DNA of 64,000 nt from Candidatus Dechloromonas phosphoritropha (GTDB taxonomy: Bacteria; Pseudomonadota; Gammaproteobacteria; Burkholderiales; Rhodocyclaceae). The position numbers and the translations under genes are program-made. Where the stretch lies: NCBI GenBank assembly GCA_016722705.1, contig JADKGN010000001.1, forward strand, positions 310,001-374,000. Reading direction: 5' to 3'. The notes beneath the pieces were generated by a model. The model saw only the letters and a program-made list of their open reading frames with translations, made no database searches and was not told the DNA's origin. This document shows, in pieces, positions 1 to 8,782 of the stretch (the stretch's first letter is position 1; each line of letters starts with the position of its first letter).

Positions 1-87
1 AATCTGCAGGTCGTAGTGTGAGCACATGATCGATCGCCGCTTATCAAACAGAATCTTCAGATGGCCTGATGCGTAACGCATACAGTA

Positions 88-120
88 TTGCGCTCCATGA
101 ATAGCTGTATAGAATTACAG
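88..120 (+). promoter_or_regulatory. Promoter with LexA-type (SOS) operator
   Basis: Positions 105-120 read CTGTATAGAATTACAG, matching the CTGT-N8-ACAG consensus of the proteobacterial LexA box and followed by TA as in the extended consensus. It overlaps a plausible -10 (TAGAAT, 110-115) lying 16 bp after a -35-like TTGCGC (88-93). A strong ribosome site (AAGGAG, 126-131) and an ATG at 138 follow directly. The layout is that of a repressor-occluded SOS promoter. LexA binding is inferred from sequence only. Confidence 0.6.
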
Positions 121-137
121 TATTCAAGGAGTGAGCC

Positions 138-314
138 ATGAGCCGTATTGTCTGCCCCCATTGTCACGTATCGCTGTCCAGCACCGAACTTGAGCAAGTA
201 GCGATCGTAGGCCATCTATGTCTCGTCTGTCCGGAGTGCTCGACCGTTCTCGTTTCACAACCGCATAACGAGGTTGACGCGCACCAGCCAGCCGAGGCGG
301 TCGCCCATGCTTGA
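138..314 (+). CDS. 58-aa putative zinc-ribbon protein, first gene of an SOS-box mini-operon
   Basis: A 58-residue ORF starts with MSRIVCPHC and contains CPHC near residue 6 and CPEC near residue 31, the spacing of a small zinc-ribbon knuckle. The start is supported by AAGGAG seven bases upstream of the ATG. No signal peptide or membrane segment is visible, so it is probably cytosolic. It is the first of three overlapping tiny ORFs behind a LexA-like operator, and its stop lies inside the second ORF (ATGCTTGA). I do not recognise the family. A nucleic-acid or protein-binding role under DNA damage is inference from the motif and promoter. Confidence 0.55.
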   Translation: MSRIVCPHCHVSLSSTELEQVAIVGHLCLVCPECSTVLVSQPHNEVDAHQPAEAVAHA

Positions 315-453
315 TGCCCTGGCTGTGCCAGGCCAAGGGATATTCATCCCATTGCCCGCCGCCCCCGCCGTTGCTTCCCGCTTGCTCACCGCCGAGGCGT
401 TCCAGCGCCTCGCCCATGAAATTCATGGAAGACTGGATTACGACTCAGCATGA
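307..453 (+). CDS. 48-aa hypothetical protein, second gene of the mini-operon
   Basis: The ORF begins MLDALAVPGQG and ends at the TGA at 451-453. Its ATG lies 5 bases upstream of the stop of the preceding zinc-ribbon ORF, and its stop overlaps the next ATG as ATGA, so translation is probably coupled on both sides. The composition is hydrophobic and proline/alanine-rich in the first half and amphipathic in the second (LTAEAFQRLAHEIHGRLDY). It has no recognisable domain and no strong ribosome site of its own. The evidence for it being a real gene is the chain of overlaps and the shared promoter. Confidence 0.4.
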   Translation: MLDALAVPGQGIFIPLPAAPAVASRLLTAEAFQRLAHEIHGRLDYDSA

Positions 454-554
454 GCAGCAATTGGCGGCATAATGCCGATAGGATGGAAGACGAAAAACAG
501 AGGGAAGCTCACCCTTGCAGCAACTCGTGCACATTCGTCATCAAAGCGCACTGA
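450..554 (+). CDS. 34-aa hypothetical protein, third gene of the mini-operon
   Basis: This very short ORF starts in an ATGA overlap with the preceding stop. It encodes a charged peptide (MSSNWRHNADRMEDEKQREA...) with two cysteines near its end. No homologue is recognised. It could be the last gene of the SOS-box operon or a chance ORF. 78 bp of non-coding sequence with a repeated GCGTTC motif (about 592-610) separates it from the patatin-like gene. Confidence 0.25.
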   Translation: MSSNWRHNADRMEDEKQREAHPCSNSCTFVIKAH

Positions 555-632
555 CGCCGTCGTCGCTCGACTGCTACGGCGCGCTGAATTCGCGTTCGCG
601 TTCGCTTTCACGTTAAGAGGGAGACCCGTGCC

Positions 633-3600
633 ATGAGCGAGATCAGCTTCAAGGAAGGTGATAAAGGCGAAGAGATTGGTGACATTCAGCGCAAGCTCGC
701 TTGCATCGGTCTCTATGCCGGGCCGCGCTCGGCGGCGTTCGACAAGAGTCTCCATGCGGCGGTTTGCGCATTTCAGAAGCGGCACAAGCTGCCAGAAAAT
801 GGCGTCTGCGACACCGACACCTGGAAAAAACTGGACGAGGTCGCCGGCAGCGTCTCCTCAGAAACCCTGCAGTACGAACTTGATGCGCTTCGCGGCGCGC
901 CGCCCAGCGGCGTTCGTCCGGCCAGCGAATCGAAAGTCATTGCGCGCGCGCACGCGCTTAAACTTGCGGGGCTCGCGTTCTCCGGCGGGGGAATCCGCAG
1001 CGCCACGTTCAACCTGGGCATCCTGCAAGCCTTGGCCGAGAACAAGCTGTTGCGTGACTTCGACTACCTGTCTACCGTCTCGGGTGGCGGTTACATTGGC
1101 GGCTGGTTCTCGAAGTGGCTGAAGGAACAGGGTGGCAACATCGCAGAAGCTGAAACGCGTCTGACCCCTGGTTCAAAGGAGACGCCCGTCAGCGACGAGC
1201 CGGATCAGATCAAGTTTCTTCGCCAGTACAGCAACTACCTCACCCCGAAGACCGGGATGTTCAGCGCCGATACCTGGGCGGTTATCGCCACCTACCTGCG
1301 CAACACCTTGCTCAATCTTGCCATCCTGGTCGCCCTGTTGGCGGCCTTTCTGGTTCTGCCGCGCGCGCTGACCTGGCTCGCGGTCAACCACCACGACGAA
1401 TTTGGAGATTGGTTTCTGCGGTTGGCACTGGCGGCCCTCTTGTGGGTCGTTTATTCCATTGCGTTCGGCATATCTGTCAAGCCGGATCCTGCCTGCAAGA
1501 GTCAGGTGCTCGCGCAGAGTCAAGGCCGTGTGATTGCCTTTGTCGTCGTGCCGCTGGTGCTGGCCGGATTCGCCGGGAGCATCGGACTGTGGGAGTTGCG
1601 CGGGTCCGCGCATAGCGGGTGGCACAGGTTCATCAGTGGGTTGCAGGGGGCCAGCGGATTTTCGAAGATCACCTACCTTTGGGCTGAGAAACTGCGCGTG
1701 TTCGAGTTCGCGCTGGTTCCCGGCATCGTCTACTTTGTGGTCTGGCTCGCCGGATGGGCGCGCGCGCAGGCTGTGAACAAATTGCCCCGAGGTTCTTCCG
1801 TGAACTGGAAGAACCTCGGGAGCGAGGGTTTGGGGCACCTGCTGTTCGCCATTCTTGCCCTCGGACTCGGAACCGTGCTCGTGCTGACCGTGCTGGTGGG
1901 GGTTGGTGCTTGGGAAAGCCCGGCAGGTCTGGCCTGGCACTACAGCCATTTGGTCACTCTTGGCATGCCTCTCATGCTGAGCATTTTCGGGGTCACGATG
2001 GTGTTGCTGGTGGGGCTGATCGGTCGGCTCTATACCGACGGTAGCCGCGAATGGTGGAGCCGGCAAGGCGGCTGGGCCATGATTTTCGTCTTGGGCTGGC
2101 TGGCGTTGTTCCTGGTCACTTTCTACATCCCACCTGTCCTGTTCTGGGCCAGCGCCGCTGGATCGGAGTGGATCGGTGGCGTCATCGCCAGTGGCTGGCT
2201 GGCGACGACCCTCGTTGGCGTCGCGGCGGGCGCCGGCAAGTCGACCGGCAAGGAGGACACCAGGCCCTGGCTCAACCTTGTCGAACACCTGGCTCCCTAT
2301 GTCTTTACGTTGGGGATTGTCGTCGCCGTTTCGACTCTCGTGCACCTCGTCGTGGCCCCCGGGGGATCCAGCCTCATGGAGCTGGCAAGAGGGGCCAAGT
2401 TGACTACCTACGTGGATACCTACCTCGGCGAAGTGGAACGAAGCGAACTCGGTGTCCTGGCTATGGCTTTGGGGGGCTTCCTCGTCGTCGGCGGGCTGCT
2501 GGCGTGGCGCGTGGACATCAACAAGTTCTCACTCTACATGATGTACCGCAACCGGCTGGTGCGTGCCTACCTAGGCGCCAGCAGCAAGAAACGGCGGCCG
2601 CATCCGTTCACCGGCTTCGATCCCGGGGACGACCCCCGACTGGAGGAACTGTTCAAGGCAGGAGAGACCCGTGTGCAAAAGCCGTTTCACATCATCAACA
2701 CCGCCTTGAATCTCGTCAAGGGCAAGGAGTTGGCGTGGCAGACGCGCAAAGCGGCCGGATTCACGTTTACGCCCGCTTTCTGCGGGTACGAAATGCCCAG
2801 TATGCCGCTCGCGGGCGGGGCGCAGTCCGAGCAACATGCCGCACGCGGCTGCTTCAGGCCGACAGCGCTGTACGGCGCCAAATACAGTCGCCTCAATGAC
2901 GAAGATGCAGGCACCAAGCTCGGCATGGCGGTTGCGGTGTCGGGTGCCGCGGTCAGTCCGAGCATGGGTTACCACTCGTCGCCGCCCCTCGCGTTCCTCA
3001 TGACCCTGTTCAATGTGCGTCTCGGCCGTTGGTGCGCGAACCCGCGAATACCGACGAAATGGGAGAGTTCGGGCCCGAGTATCGGCCTCTTTCGCTTGAT
3101 CGCCGAACTGTTTGGCTTGACCGATGCCAGTTCGAACTATGTCTACCTCTCGGACGGTGGACATTTCGAGAATCTGGGGATATACGAATTGGTGCGGCGG
3201 CGCTGCCGACTGATCGTGGTCGTCGATGCCAGCGCCGACGGCCAGTTGAACTTCGAGGATCTGGGCAACGCTATCCGCAAGTGCTACACCGACTTCGGCG
3301 TCGAAGTCGAGATAGACGTCGGGCGCATTGATCGCGAGCGCGATGCCGAATTCAGCCGGGCCTACTGTGTTGCGGGCACCGTTCACTACGGCAAGGTGGA
3401 TTGGGATGCACCGGATGGAACTCTGCTCTACATCAAGCCGTCCCTGATCGGCAAGGAGATGGCTGATGTGCTGAATTATCGCAAGACCGACCCCTGCTTC
3501 CCGCATCAGTCGACAGCCGACCAGTGGTTCGACGAAACCCAGTTCGAAAGCTACCGATCGCTTGGCTACCGCATTGGCAGCGTCGCCTTGCGCGATGCCG

Positions 3601-3737
3601 CTGCAGCGTCAGTGATCAAACCCACAGCAACGGAAGCGCTGCGGCATGACATCATTACGCTGTGCACCAGGATCAACGAGCAATGGAAGCGGCCCAAGGC
3701 GGCGACCCCGACACTTCAGGCAAAGTCGACGGACTGA
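633..3737 (+). CDS. Patatin-like phospholipase, multi-pass membrane protein with N-terminal peptidoglycan-binding domain
   Basis: This 1034-aa protein has three parts. Residues about 8-70 form a PG_binding_1-type domain (GDIQRKLACIGLYAG... FQKRHKLPENGVCDTDTW). Residues about 112-160 hold the patatin oxyanion loop SGGGIR (117-122) and the nucleophile region STVSGGG with Ser150; the usual GXSXG is degenerate, with Thr in the first Gly position. About eight hydrophobic spans lie between residues 215 and 640. The catalytic Asp is in SDGGHFENLG (Asp841). Patatin proteins hydrolyse acyl ester bonds of phospholipids with this Ser-Asp dyad. The membrane insert between the two active-site halves suggests a lipase anchored in the inner membrane. 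The start is chosen at MSEISF behind GAGGGAG. The gene may be read from the same promoter as the mini-ORFs. Substrate unknown. Confidence 0.85.
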   Translation: MSEISFKEGDKGEEIGDIQRKLACIGLYAGPRSAAFDKSLHAAVCAFQKRHKLPENGVCDTDTWKKLDEVAGSVSSETLQYELDALRGAPPSGVRPASESKVIARAHALKLAGLAFSGGGIRSATFNLGILQALAENKLLRDFDYLSTVSGGGYIGGWFSKWLKEQGGNIAEAETRLTPGSKETPVSDEPDQIKFLRQYSNYLTPKTGMFSADTWAVIATYLRNTLLNLAILVALLAAFLVLPRALTWLAVNHHDEFGDWFLRLALAALLWVVYSIAFGISVKPDPACKSQVLAQSQGRVIAFVVVPLVLAGFAGSIGLWELRGSAHSGWHRFISGLQGASGFSKITYLWAEKLRVFEFALVPGIVYFVVWLAGWARAQAVNKLPRGSSVNWKNLGSEGLGHLLFAILALGLGTVLVLTVLVGVGAWESPAGLAWHYSHLVTLGMPLMLSIFGVTMVLLVGLIGRLYTDGSREWWSRQGGWAMIFVLGWLALFLVTFYIPPVLFWASAAGSEWIGGVIASGWLATTLVGVAAGAGKSTGKEDTRPWLNLVEHLAPYVFTLGIVVAVSTLVHLVVAPGGSSLMELARGAKLTTYVDTYLGEVERSELGVLAMALGGFLVVGGLLAWRVDINKFSLYMMYRNRLVRAYLGASSKKRRPHPFTGFDPGDDPRLEELFKAGETRVQKPFHIINTALNLVKGKELAWQTRKAAGFTFTPAFCGYEMPSMPLAGGAQSEQHAARGCFRPTALYGAKYSRLNDEDAGTKLGMAVAVSGAAVSPSMGYHSSPPLAFLMTLFNVRLGRWCANPRIPTKWESSGPSIGLFRLIAELFGLTDASSNYVYLSDGGHFENLGIYELVRRRCRLIVVVDASADGQLNFEDLGNAIRKCYTDFGVEVEIDVGRIDRERDAEFSRAYCVAGTVHYGKVDWDAPDGTLLYIKPSLIGKEMADVLNYRKTDPCFPHQSTADQWFDETQFESYRSLGYRIGSVALRDAAAASVIKPTATEALRHDIITLCTRINEQWKRPKAATPTLQAKSTD

Positions 3738-3788
3738 AGCGGGACCCGCGTGATCCGTTCGAGGGAGAGTTGGTCAATGCGCCAGGTT

Positions 3789-4205
3789 GGGGTTGTAAGC
3801 CGGAATCGCCGAAAATTCCGTCACCCCAACTCCAGCCCCGTACAGGGGGTAGACCGAGCAGTCATGTCACCAGCCGCCATTTCGCAGTCGGAAAACGCCG
3901 GGGACAAGGTTTCCGGCCATCCGACCTATCCGACACGGTTTCCCGTGCAGCTTTCGCCCTGTCGAGACCATCGTTTGCGACGCTTTGCCGTCCGTGTGGG
4001 AAACAGATGTTTTCCGACATCCGGCCAACACGCAAGGGATGCGTCCTGGCGTCTCGTGGGCCACAATATAGCTCAATAACTTGGAGGATCAGATCATGTC
4101 CGCAAATGCTGTTGTCCGTGCCAGAATCAACGAGCACATTAAGGAAGAGGCGACCGCCGTGCTTGCGGCGATGGGGCTGACCGTGTCGGACGCCTTCCGC
4201 ATTAT
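3789..4205 (+). mobile_element. Truncated Tn3-type inverted-repeat module carrying the dinJ 5' end
   Basis: The segment begins with a Tn3-like terminal repeat (GGGGTTGTAAGCCGGAATCG...) at 3789. It is an inverted near-copy of 35070-35485, including about 270 bp of non-coding leader and the start of dinJ. It stops where another repeat of the same type begins at 4206. The other end and the toxin are missing. Confidence 0.65.
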
Positions 4206-4215
4206 GGGGTTGTAA
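4096..4215 (+). pseudogene. Truncated DinJ/RelB-type antitoxin
   Basis: Thirty-six codons (MSANAVVRARINEHIKEEAT... to AFRIM) are identical or nearly so to the intact antitoxin at 34915-35178, with the same GGAGG ribosome site. The reading frame then runs into the terminal repeat at 4206 and ends GL-stop. The DNA-binding ribbon-helix-helix part is kept and the toxin-binding half is lost. No toxin follows. It might still bind the operator of the intact locus, but that is speculation. Confidence 0.75.
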
Positions 4216-4440
4216 GCCGGAACCCCAGAAAATTCCGTGGGGCCAATTTTCGCTAGTTTTTCGCCACAACTTTCCATATTTTGAGCGATAAACGGAAAGT
4301 TTGGAGCGCGACATGAGCATCTATGCATGTTCAACGCCATAGGATGGCGACCCACCAACCATCGGAAATCGGAAAATTGCCGTTTCTTTGTGCAACTACC
4401 GGTCGACGGAATTTTCTGGGGTTTGGGCGTACCCCCCCCC
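4206..4440. mobile_element. Miniature Tn3-type inverted-repeat element (TIME-like), about 235 bp
   Basis: The left end reads GGGGTTGTAAGCCGGAACCC and the right end, on the other strand, reads GGGGGTACGCCCAAACCCCA. Both continue with AGAAAATTCCGT. No ORF of note lies between. It cuts the dinJ copy on its left and the resolvase gene on its right. No 5-bp target duplication is visible, and the right end has a run of nine C. Confidence 0.6.
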
Positions 4441-4980
4441 ACTAGGGCGGCCGGCTACTACATCGCTGGTATCTACCGAGAGAAGGCGTCTGGCGCCCGC
4501 GCCGACCGGCCCGAGATGCTGCGGATGATCGCCGACCTGCAACCTGGTGAAGTGGTCGTCACAGAAAAGATGGACCGCATCAGCCGACTGCCGCTGGCAG
4601 AAGCCGAGCAACTAGTCGCCTCGATTCGGGCCAAAGGCGCGAGACTGGTCGTGCCCGGCTTTGTCGATCTGTCTGACTTGGCGGCGGAAGCCGATGGTGT
4701 AGCGAAGATCGTGCTGGAATCGGTGCAAGAACTGCTGTTGAAACTCGCTCTCCAGATGGCTCGTGATGATTATGAGACGCGCCGCGAGCGTCAGCGCCAA
4801 GGCGTGCAACTCGCCAAGGTGGCCGGCAAATACGCTGGGCGGAAGGCCAACTCGGCCACCCATCAGCGCATCGTTGCCCTGCGTAGCTCTGGCCCGACCA
4901 TCGTGCGCACCGCCAAGCTTGCCGGGTGCAGCATCAGCCAGGTCAAGCGGATATGGGCGCTTCATCTGGCTATGTCTTAA
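4441..4980 (+). pseudogene. 5'-truncated serine resolvase (TnpR-like)
   Basis: About 179 codons remain, starting in ...YYIAGIYREKASG. Typical resolvase landmarks are RPEMLRMIADL, VVTEKMDRISRL and the C-terminal helix-turn-helix (GPTIVRTAKLAGCSISQVKR). The N-terminal segment with the catalytic serine (normally in the first 15 residues) has been removed by the miniature element ending at 4440. The enzyme would normally resolve Tn3 cointegrates at res. The next ORF in the same direction is the first codons of a Tn3-type tnpA, so this is the tnpR-tnpA core of a wrecked transposon. Confidence 0.8.
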
Positions 4981-5039
4981 TACGCCGATGGTAGTTCGAG
5001 CGTTTTCCCCTCGACCAAGTCTATGTGTCCGCCAGCCCG

Positions 5040-5123
5040 ATGCCCGTTAGCTTCCTCTCCAACGAACAGCGCGAGAACCATGGCCGCTACACCGGATCTC
5101 CCTCATCCGAGATTTTCCATTAG
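5040..5123 (+). pseudogene. N-terminal scrap of a Tn3-family transposase (DUF4158 region)
   Basis: The 27-codon ORF MPVSFLSNEQRENHGRYTG... resembles the start of Tn3-family TnpA proteins of the DUF4158 type, which commonly begin MPVSFL-EEQR-YGRY. It lies 60 bp after the resolvase in the same orientation, as in a Tn3 tnpR-tnpA pair. It ends at a TAG after 27 codons, and a different transposase remnant follows. Confidence 0.6.
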
Positions 5124-5130
5124 AGCCTCC

Positions 5131-5356
5131 TCAAGCTGAATAAATGGGCGTGAATTTGGCGGGCAAATTGAAGGTTTTTGACACATCCCACAAGCCCTGC
5201 ATCCAAGCGCGCTGTTGCATTGCCAGGGCCAGATTCAAAATCGGTTTTCGACTTTCGGTCGTGATGTAAGCCGCCTTGGCGAACAATTTGTATCGAAGCG
5301 TTTGTAGCGTATGTTGCACCGCGTTTGAAGAATGCTGCACCGCACTGGTTTTGAGA
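5131..5356 (-). pseudogene. C-terminal remnant of a DDE transposase, probably IS1380-like
   Basis: The reverse strand encodes ...LQTLRYKLFAKAAYITTES RKPILNLALAMQQRAWMQGL..., which resembles the C-terminal tail of IS1380-type transposases (RYKLF-A-I--R---L-LA). The upstream part was removed by the IS256 insertion at 5357. Family assignment is tentative. Confidence 0.45.
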
Positions 5357-6731
5357 GTCAAGTCCAAAATCTGCTGTAAATACTCTTCGATCCGATGAAT
5401 GACGAATGGTTTTCAGCTAGCGAGGGCAACAACGTTGTTGCCCTCGCTAGCTGCGGCGCGGGAAGCCGCCCACTCCTTGAATTCATCCATGTCGAGGTAC
5501 TTCCGTTCCTGCCAAGCCTCGTTCTGTTCGGCCAGCAGAGCGCCGATCAGGCGCAAGGCTGACTCGTCGTTGGGGAAGATGCGGATCACGCGCTCCCGCC
5601 GGCGAATTTCCTCGTTGAGCCGCTCCTGCATGTTCGTTGTGCGTAGCCGCTTGCGATACTTCTCGGGCAAGACCATTACCGCCATGGCATCCTCGAATCC
5701 TGCTTCGAGGCAGGCCACCGCTTTGGGGGCGCTCTTGGCGAAGCGCTCGGTGAATTCCGCCAGGCGGCGCTTGGCCTCGACCAAATCGGGCGCCTGCAGC
5801 ACGAGCTTGACGGCAGCTGCCACCTCGGCGCGGTGGCGGGTGTTGCATTGGCCCAGAATGTTGCGCATCAGATGCACCTGACAGCGTTGCCAGCTGGCCC
5901 CCTGAAAGTGCCGCGCTGCCGCTTCACGCAGGCCGCCGTGGTCGTCCGAGATGATGAACTGCGTGCCCTTGAGGCCGCGCCCTCTGAGCCAGCGGAAGGT
6001 CTCGTCCCAGGTGGCGAAGCTCTCGGTGTCGCCGATCCGCACGCCCAGAATCTCCCGGAAGCCATCGGAGCGGATGCCTGAGACGGTCAGCACGGCACGC
6101 GAAACCACACGATCTTCTTGCCGACTCTTGATGAACAGGGCATCGACCAGCACGAAGGGATACTCGCCGTCCAGCCGCCGTTCGTTGAACGCGCTGACCC
6201 GCGGTTCCAGTCCGGCGCACAGTGCGCTCACCATCGATTTGGAGAAGCTGGCGCCGCACAGCTCTTCGGTGATCGCCGAGACCTTGCGCGTCGAGACACC
6301 GTGCACGACCATTTCCATGAGCGCCAGAACGAAGGCCTGCTCGCTCCGCTGGTAGCGCTTGAAGATGTCCGTCGAAAAGCTGCCGTCCCGCGTCTGCGGC
6401 ACCAGCAGCGTCACCGGCCCAACCCGCGTGTAAAGGGTGCGTGGCCGGTAGCCGTTGCGATAGCCGGCCCGTTCGTCCGTGCGCTCGTGCCGCGTCGCCC
6501 CCAGCGTTTCCGTCACCTGCGCCTCCAGTACTTGATTGAGCACCGCTTCCACCAGTTTCGCCAGCCCGTCCTGCACGTTTAAAAGCCCTGGCAGCAAGTC
6601 CGTTCCTACGCTAACCTCATACCCAGTCATCGCTTCTCTCCTTCGGTTATCGATCGTCTCGCAACGTCAGTTTACCGAATCGAAGCGGTGGCTACCTGCC
6701 ACCCGATTTACAGCAGTTTAGGGACTCAATC
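5357..6731 (-). mobile_element. IS256-family insertion sequence, copy 1
   Basis: Ends are defined by comparison with the copy at 38340-39715: one end GTCAAGTCCAAAATCTGCTG, the other (reverse) GATTGAGTCCCTAAACTGCT, both continuing GTAAAT. Length is 1375 bp. The flanking bases (...GTTTTGAGA and GACTTTTGT...) do not match, so the junctions have been rearranged since insertion. The right end joins an ISAs1 element that has lost its own left end. Confidence 0.85.
5413..6630 (-). CDS. IS256-family transposase, copy 1
   Basis: This 405-aa mutator-type DDE transposase looks full length and intact. Visible signatures are VDALFIKS (first Asp), IISDDHGGLREA (second Asp region) and NMQERLNEEIRRRERV with the catalytic Glu, typical of IS256. 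The start MTGYEVSVGTD has a GGAGAG ribosome site. Copies at 35652-36869 and 38441-39658 differ by one or a few residues (for example V-for-G at LLNVQDG here). It is presumably able to mobilise all copies. Confidence 0.9.
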   Translation of the reverse strand: MTGYEVSVGTDLLPGLLNVQDGLAKLVEAVLNQVLEAQVTETLGATRHERTDERAGYRNGYRPRTLYTRVGPVTLLVPQTRDGSFSTDIFKRYQRSEQAFVLALMEMVVHGVSTRKVSAITEELCGASFSKSMVSALCAGLEPRVSAFNERRLDGEYPFVLVDALFIKSRQEDRVVSRAVLTVSGIRSDGFREILGVRIGDTESFATWDETFRWLRGRGLKGTQFIISDDHGGLREAAARHFQGASWQRCQVHLMRNILGQCNTRHRAEVAAAVKLVLQAPDLVEAKRRLAEFTERFAKSAPKAVACLEAGFEDAMAVMVLPEKYRKRLRTTNMQERLNEEIRRRERVIRIFPNDESALRLIGALLAEQNEAWQERKYLDMDEFKEWAASRAAASEGNNVVALAS

Positions 6732-7890
6732 GACTTTTGTCGGGAATGGAAATGACACTGACGGAAGTATTTGTTGGTCTGGATGATCCTCGCACCGGGC
6801 CTGCGCAGCGGCACGATCTGACGGAAATGATCCTGATGGCGCTGTGCGCAGTGTTGTGCGGAGCGGATAGTTGGGTGGATGTCGCCGAATGGGTCGAGGA
6901 CAACGAGGCTTGGCTGAAGCAGCACCTGGTTCTTGAGCACGGCACACCGTCCCATGACACTTTTGGCCGGGTATTCCGCCTGCTGGATGCCCAAGTATTC
7001 GAGACCTGTTTCCGTGAATGGATCAGTGGCCTCATCGGCGTTGTGGCGGGGGTAGTCGCCATCGACGGCAAGACCGCCTGTGGTTCCCGGGATGGCCATA
7101 ACAGCGCGCTGCACACGATCAGCGCTTACGCCACTGCCAGCGGCTTGTGTCTGGCCCAGGATCATACCCGTGGCAAGGGCAACGAGATACCCGCCATCAA
7201 GGCGCTGCTCGACACACTGACCCTCAAGGGATGCATCGTGACGATTGATGCCATCGGTTGCCAGACCGAGATTGCCCGAAAGATTCTCGACCAGAGCGGG
7301 GATTATCTGCTGGCCGTCAAGGATAATCAGGAAACCTTGGCGAATGCCTTGCGAGAGTTCTTTTCTGATGGCGAGACAGCCGGCTTCGGCACGCTGCCGG
7401 TTGATCGATTCCAATCTGTCGAGAAGAACCATGGCCGCATCGAAGCCCGACGGGCGATGTGGGTCACGAACCTGTCCTGGCTGGACAAGAAGTTCCAGAC
7501 ACACTGGCCAAAACTCGCTGGCGTCGGCATGATCGAGCGACAGCGGGACATCAACGGCACGCTTTCCAAGGAGCGCGCCTTCTACATCGGCAGCAAGGGC
7601 GTCACCACCGCAGCGTCTTTTGCCAACGCAGCACGCAGTCATTGAGGTATCGAGAACAGCCTGCATTGGGTGCTCGATGTCACGTTTCGAGAGGACAACT
7701 GCCGTGTCCGCAAAGACCACGCGCCGCATAACTTCGCCACCCTGCGCAAGTTCGCCCTTGCGTTGCTACGCCAAGATACTCAGTACCCCAAGCGCAGTTT
7801 GCGCTCCCGCCGAAAAACCGCAGATCGACTCCCAAAATATCGGGCCTCATTGCTCGGCCTCTCTCCTCAAGAGTAAATGCGTTTGCCCTG
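6732..7890 (+). mobile_element. ISAs1-family element, left end lost
   Basis: The right end AAATGCGTTTGCCCTG at 7875-7890 is of ISAs1 type. At the left the IS256 terminus abuts 5 bp before the transposase ORF, so the matching end is missing. Confidence 0.65.
6737..7876 (+). pseudogene. ISAs1-family transposase, interrupted by a nonsense codon
   Basis: The product starts MSGMEMTLTEVFVGLDDPRTG and shows the family's IDGKTACGSRDG (first Asp), VTIDAIGCQ (second Asp) and KDNQETL motifs. At 7643-7645 a TGA stop follows ...NAARSH. In relatives this position is Trp in the motif RGHWGIENSLHW. The same frame continues directly as GIENSLHWVLDVTFREDNCR to 7876. A single TGG-to-TGA change explains the break. 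Likely inactive. Confidence 0.85.
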
Positions 7891-8049
7891 TTGATGATGA
7901 TGCTTAAAGAAGTCGAAGGACTATGGCATAAACAGTTCGGCAGGACACCTGAAGTCGAGGCTCTTGCGCGGTCGCGTATTGAGCTGCCAGGCAACGGCAT
8001 CGAGGTCGGCTTGAGAGAATCCGGAGACGGTTGCCAACCTGCCACCTTG

Positions 8050-8420
8050 TCTGATCGGTATGGAGGCCTGCTCGGGTGCGCATCACTGGGCAAGACTGTT
8101 CCGACAGTTCGGGCACACCGTCAAACTGATGGCACCCAAGTTCGTGGCGCCGTACCGAATGAGCGGCAAGCGCGGCAAGAATGATGCGGCGGATGCCGCC
8201 GCGATCTGCGAAGCCGTCACCCGGCCCAATATGCGCTTCGTGCCAATCAAGGACATCGACCAGCAAGCCATCCTCTGTCTGCACCGTACCCGGTAAGGCT
8301 TCATCGAAGAGCGCACCGCCCTCTACAACCGTCTGCGCGGGTTGATCAGCGAGTTCGGTATCGTCCTGCCGCAGAAAGTCGAGCGCCTGCGCCGGGAAAT
8401 CGGCGCCCGCCTCGAACAGC
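8050..8420 (+). pseudogene. IS110-family transposase fragment with internal stop
   Basis: The frame encodes GMEACSGAHHWARLFRQFGH, then RMSGKRGKNDAADAAAICEA and NMRFVPIKD, hallmark blocks of the N-terminal RuvC-like DEDD domain of IS110 transposases. An in-frame TAA at 8294-8296 replaces the Gln expected after LHRTR. The frame then continues GFIEERTALYNRLRGLISEFG. It ends at about 8420, where a group II intron reverse-transcriptase frame begins. The catalytic C-terminal half is missing. The 7891-8050 stretch before it shows no clear coding signal. Confidence 0.8.
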
Positions 8421-8782
8421 TACTTGCATATTCTCGACCGGATATGGCAACGACACGACCTCAAAGGCAAATTGCAAGCGCACATCGTGCGCTACGCGGA
8501 CGACTTTGTCGTCATGTGTCGAAAAAGCATAGAGGAACCGATGAAAGTGGTGCGCCATGTACTGGATCGACTGGGCCTCAGCCTCAACGAAGCCAAGACC
8601 CATATCGTGAACGCCACCGAAGCAAGCTTTAACTTCCTGGATTTTACGATTCAGATGAGTCGAGGGGCGAAGGCTGGAAAGCCCTACCCGAATGTAACCG
8701 GTAACTCTGCGGCGTTCTTTCCAGCGCCGATCGTGCTGTCGACAATGTCCTCCTCGAATCACGAAACGCGGAGGAGGCCAGG

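Noticed and set aside
1173..2345. 390-codon minus-strand frame inside the patatin-like gene
   Set aside because: Its product is Gln/Arg/Pro-rich with no domain. The plus-strand gene has clear domains and membrane segments over the same bases.
7643..7645. TGA in the ISAs1 gene as selenocysteine or recoding
   Set aside because: No SECIS-like structure or selenoprotein family fits, and the position is a conserved Trp in relatives, so a TGG-to-TGA nonsense change is sufficient.
8424..8693. Reverse transcriptase fragment as a retron or diversity-generating element
   Set aside because: The C-terminal part is a maturase and is followed by group II domain V/VI RNA, so it is an intron-encoded protein.
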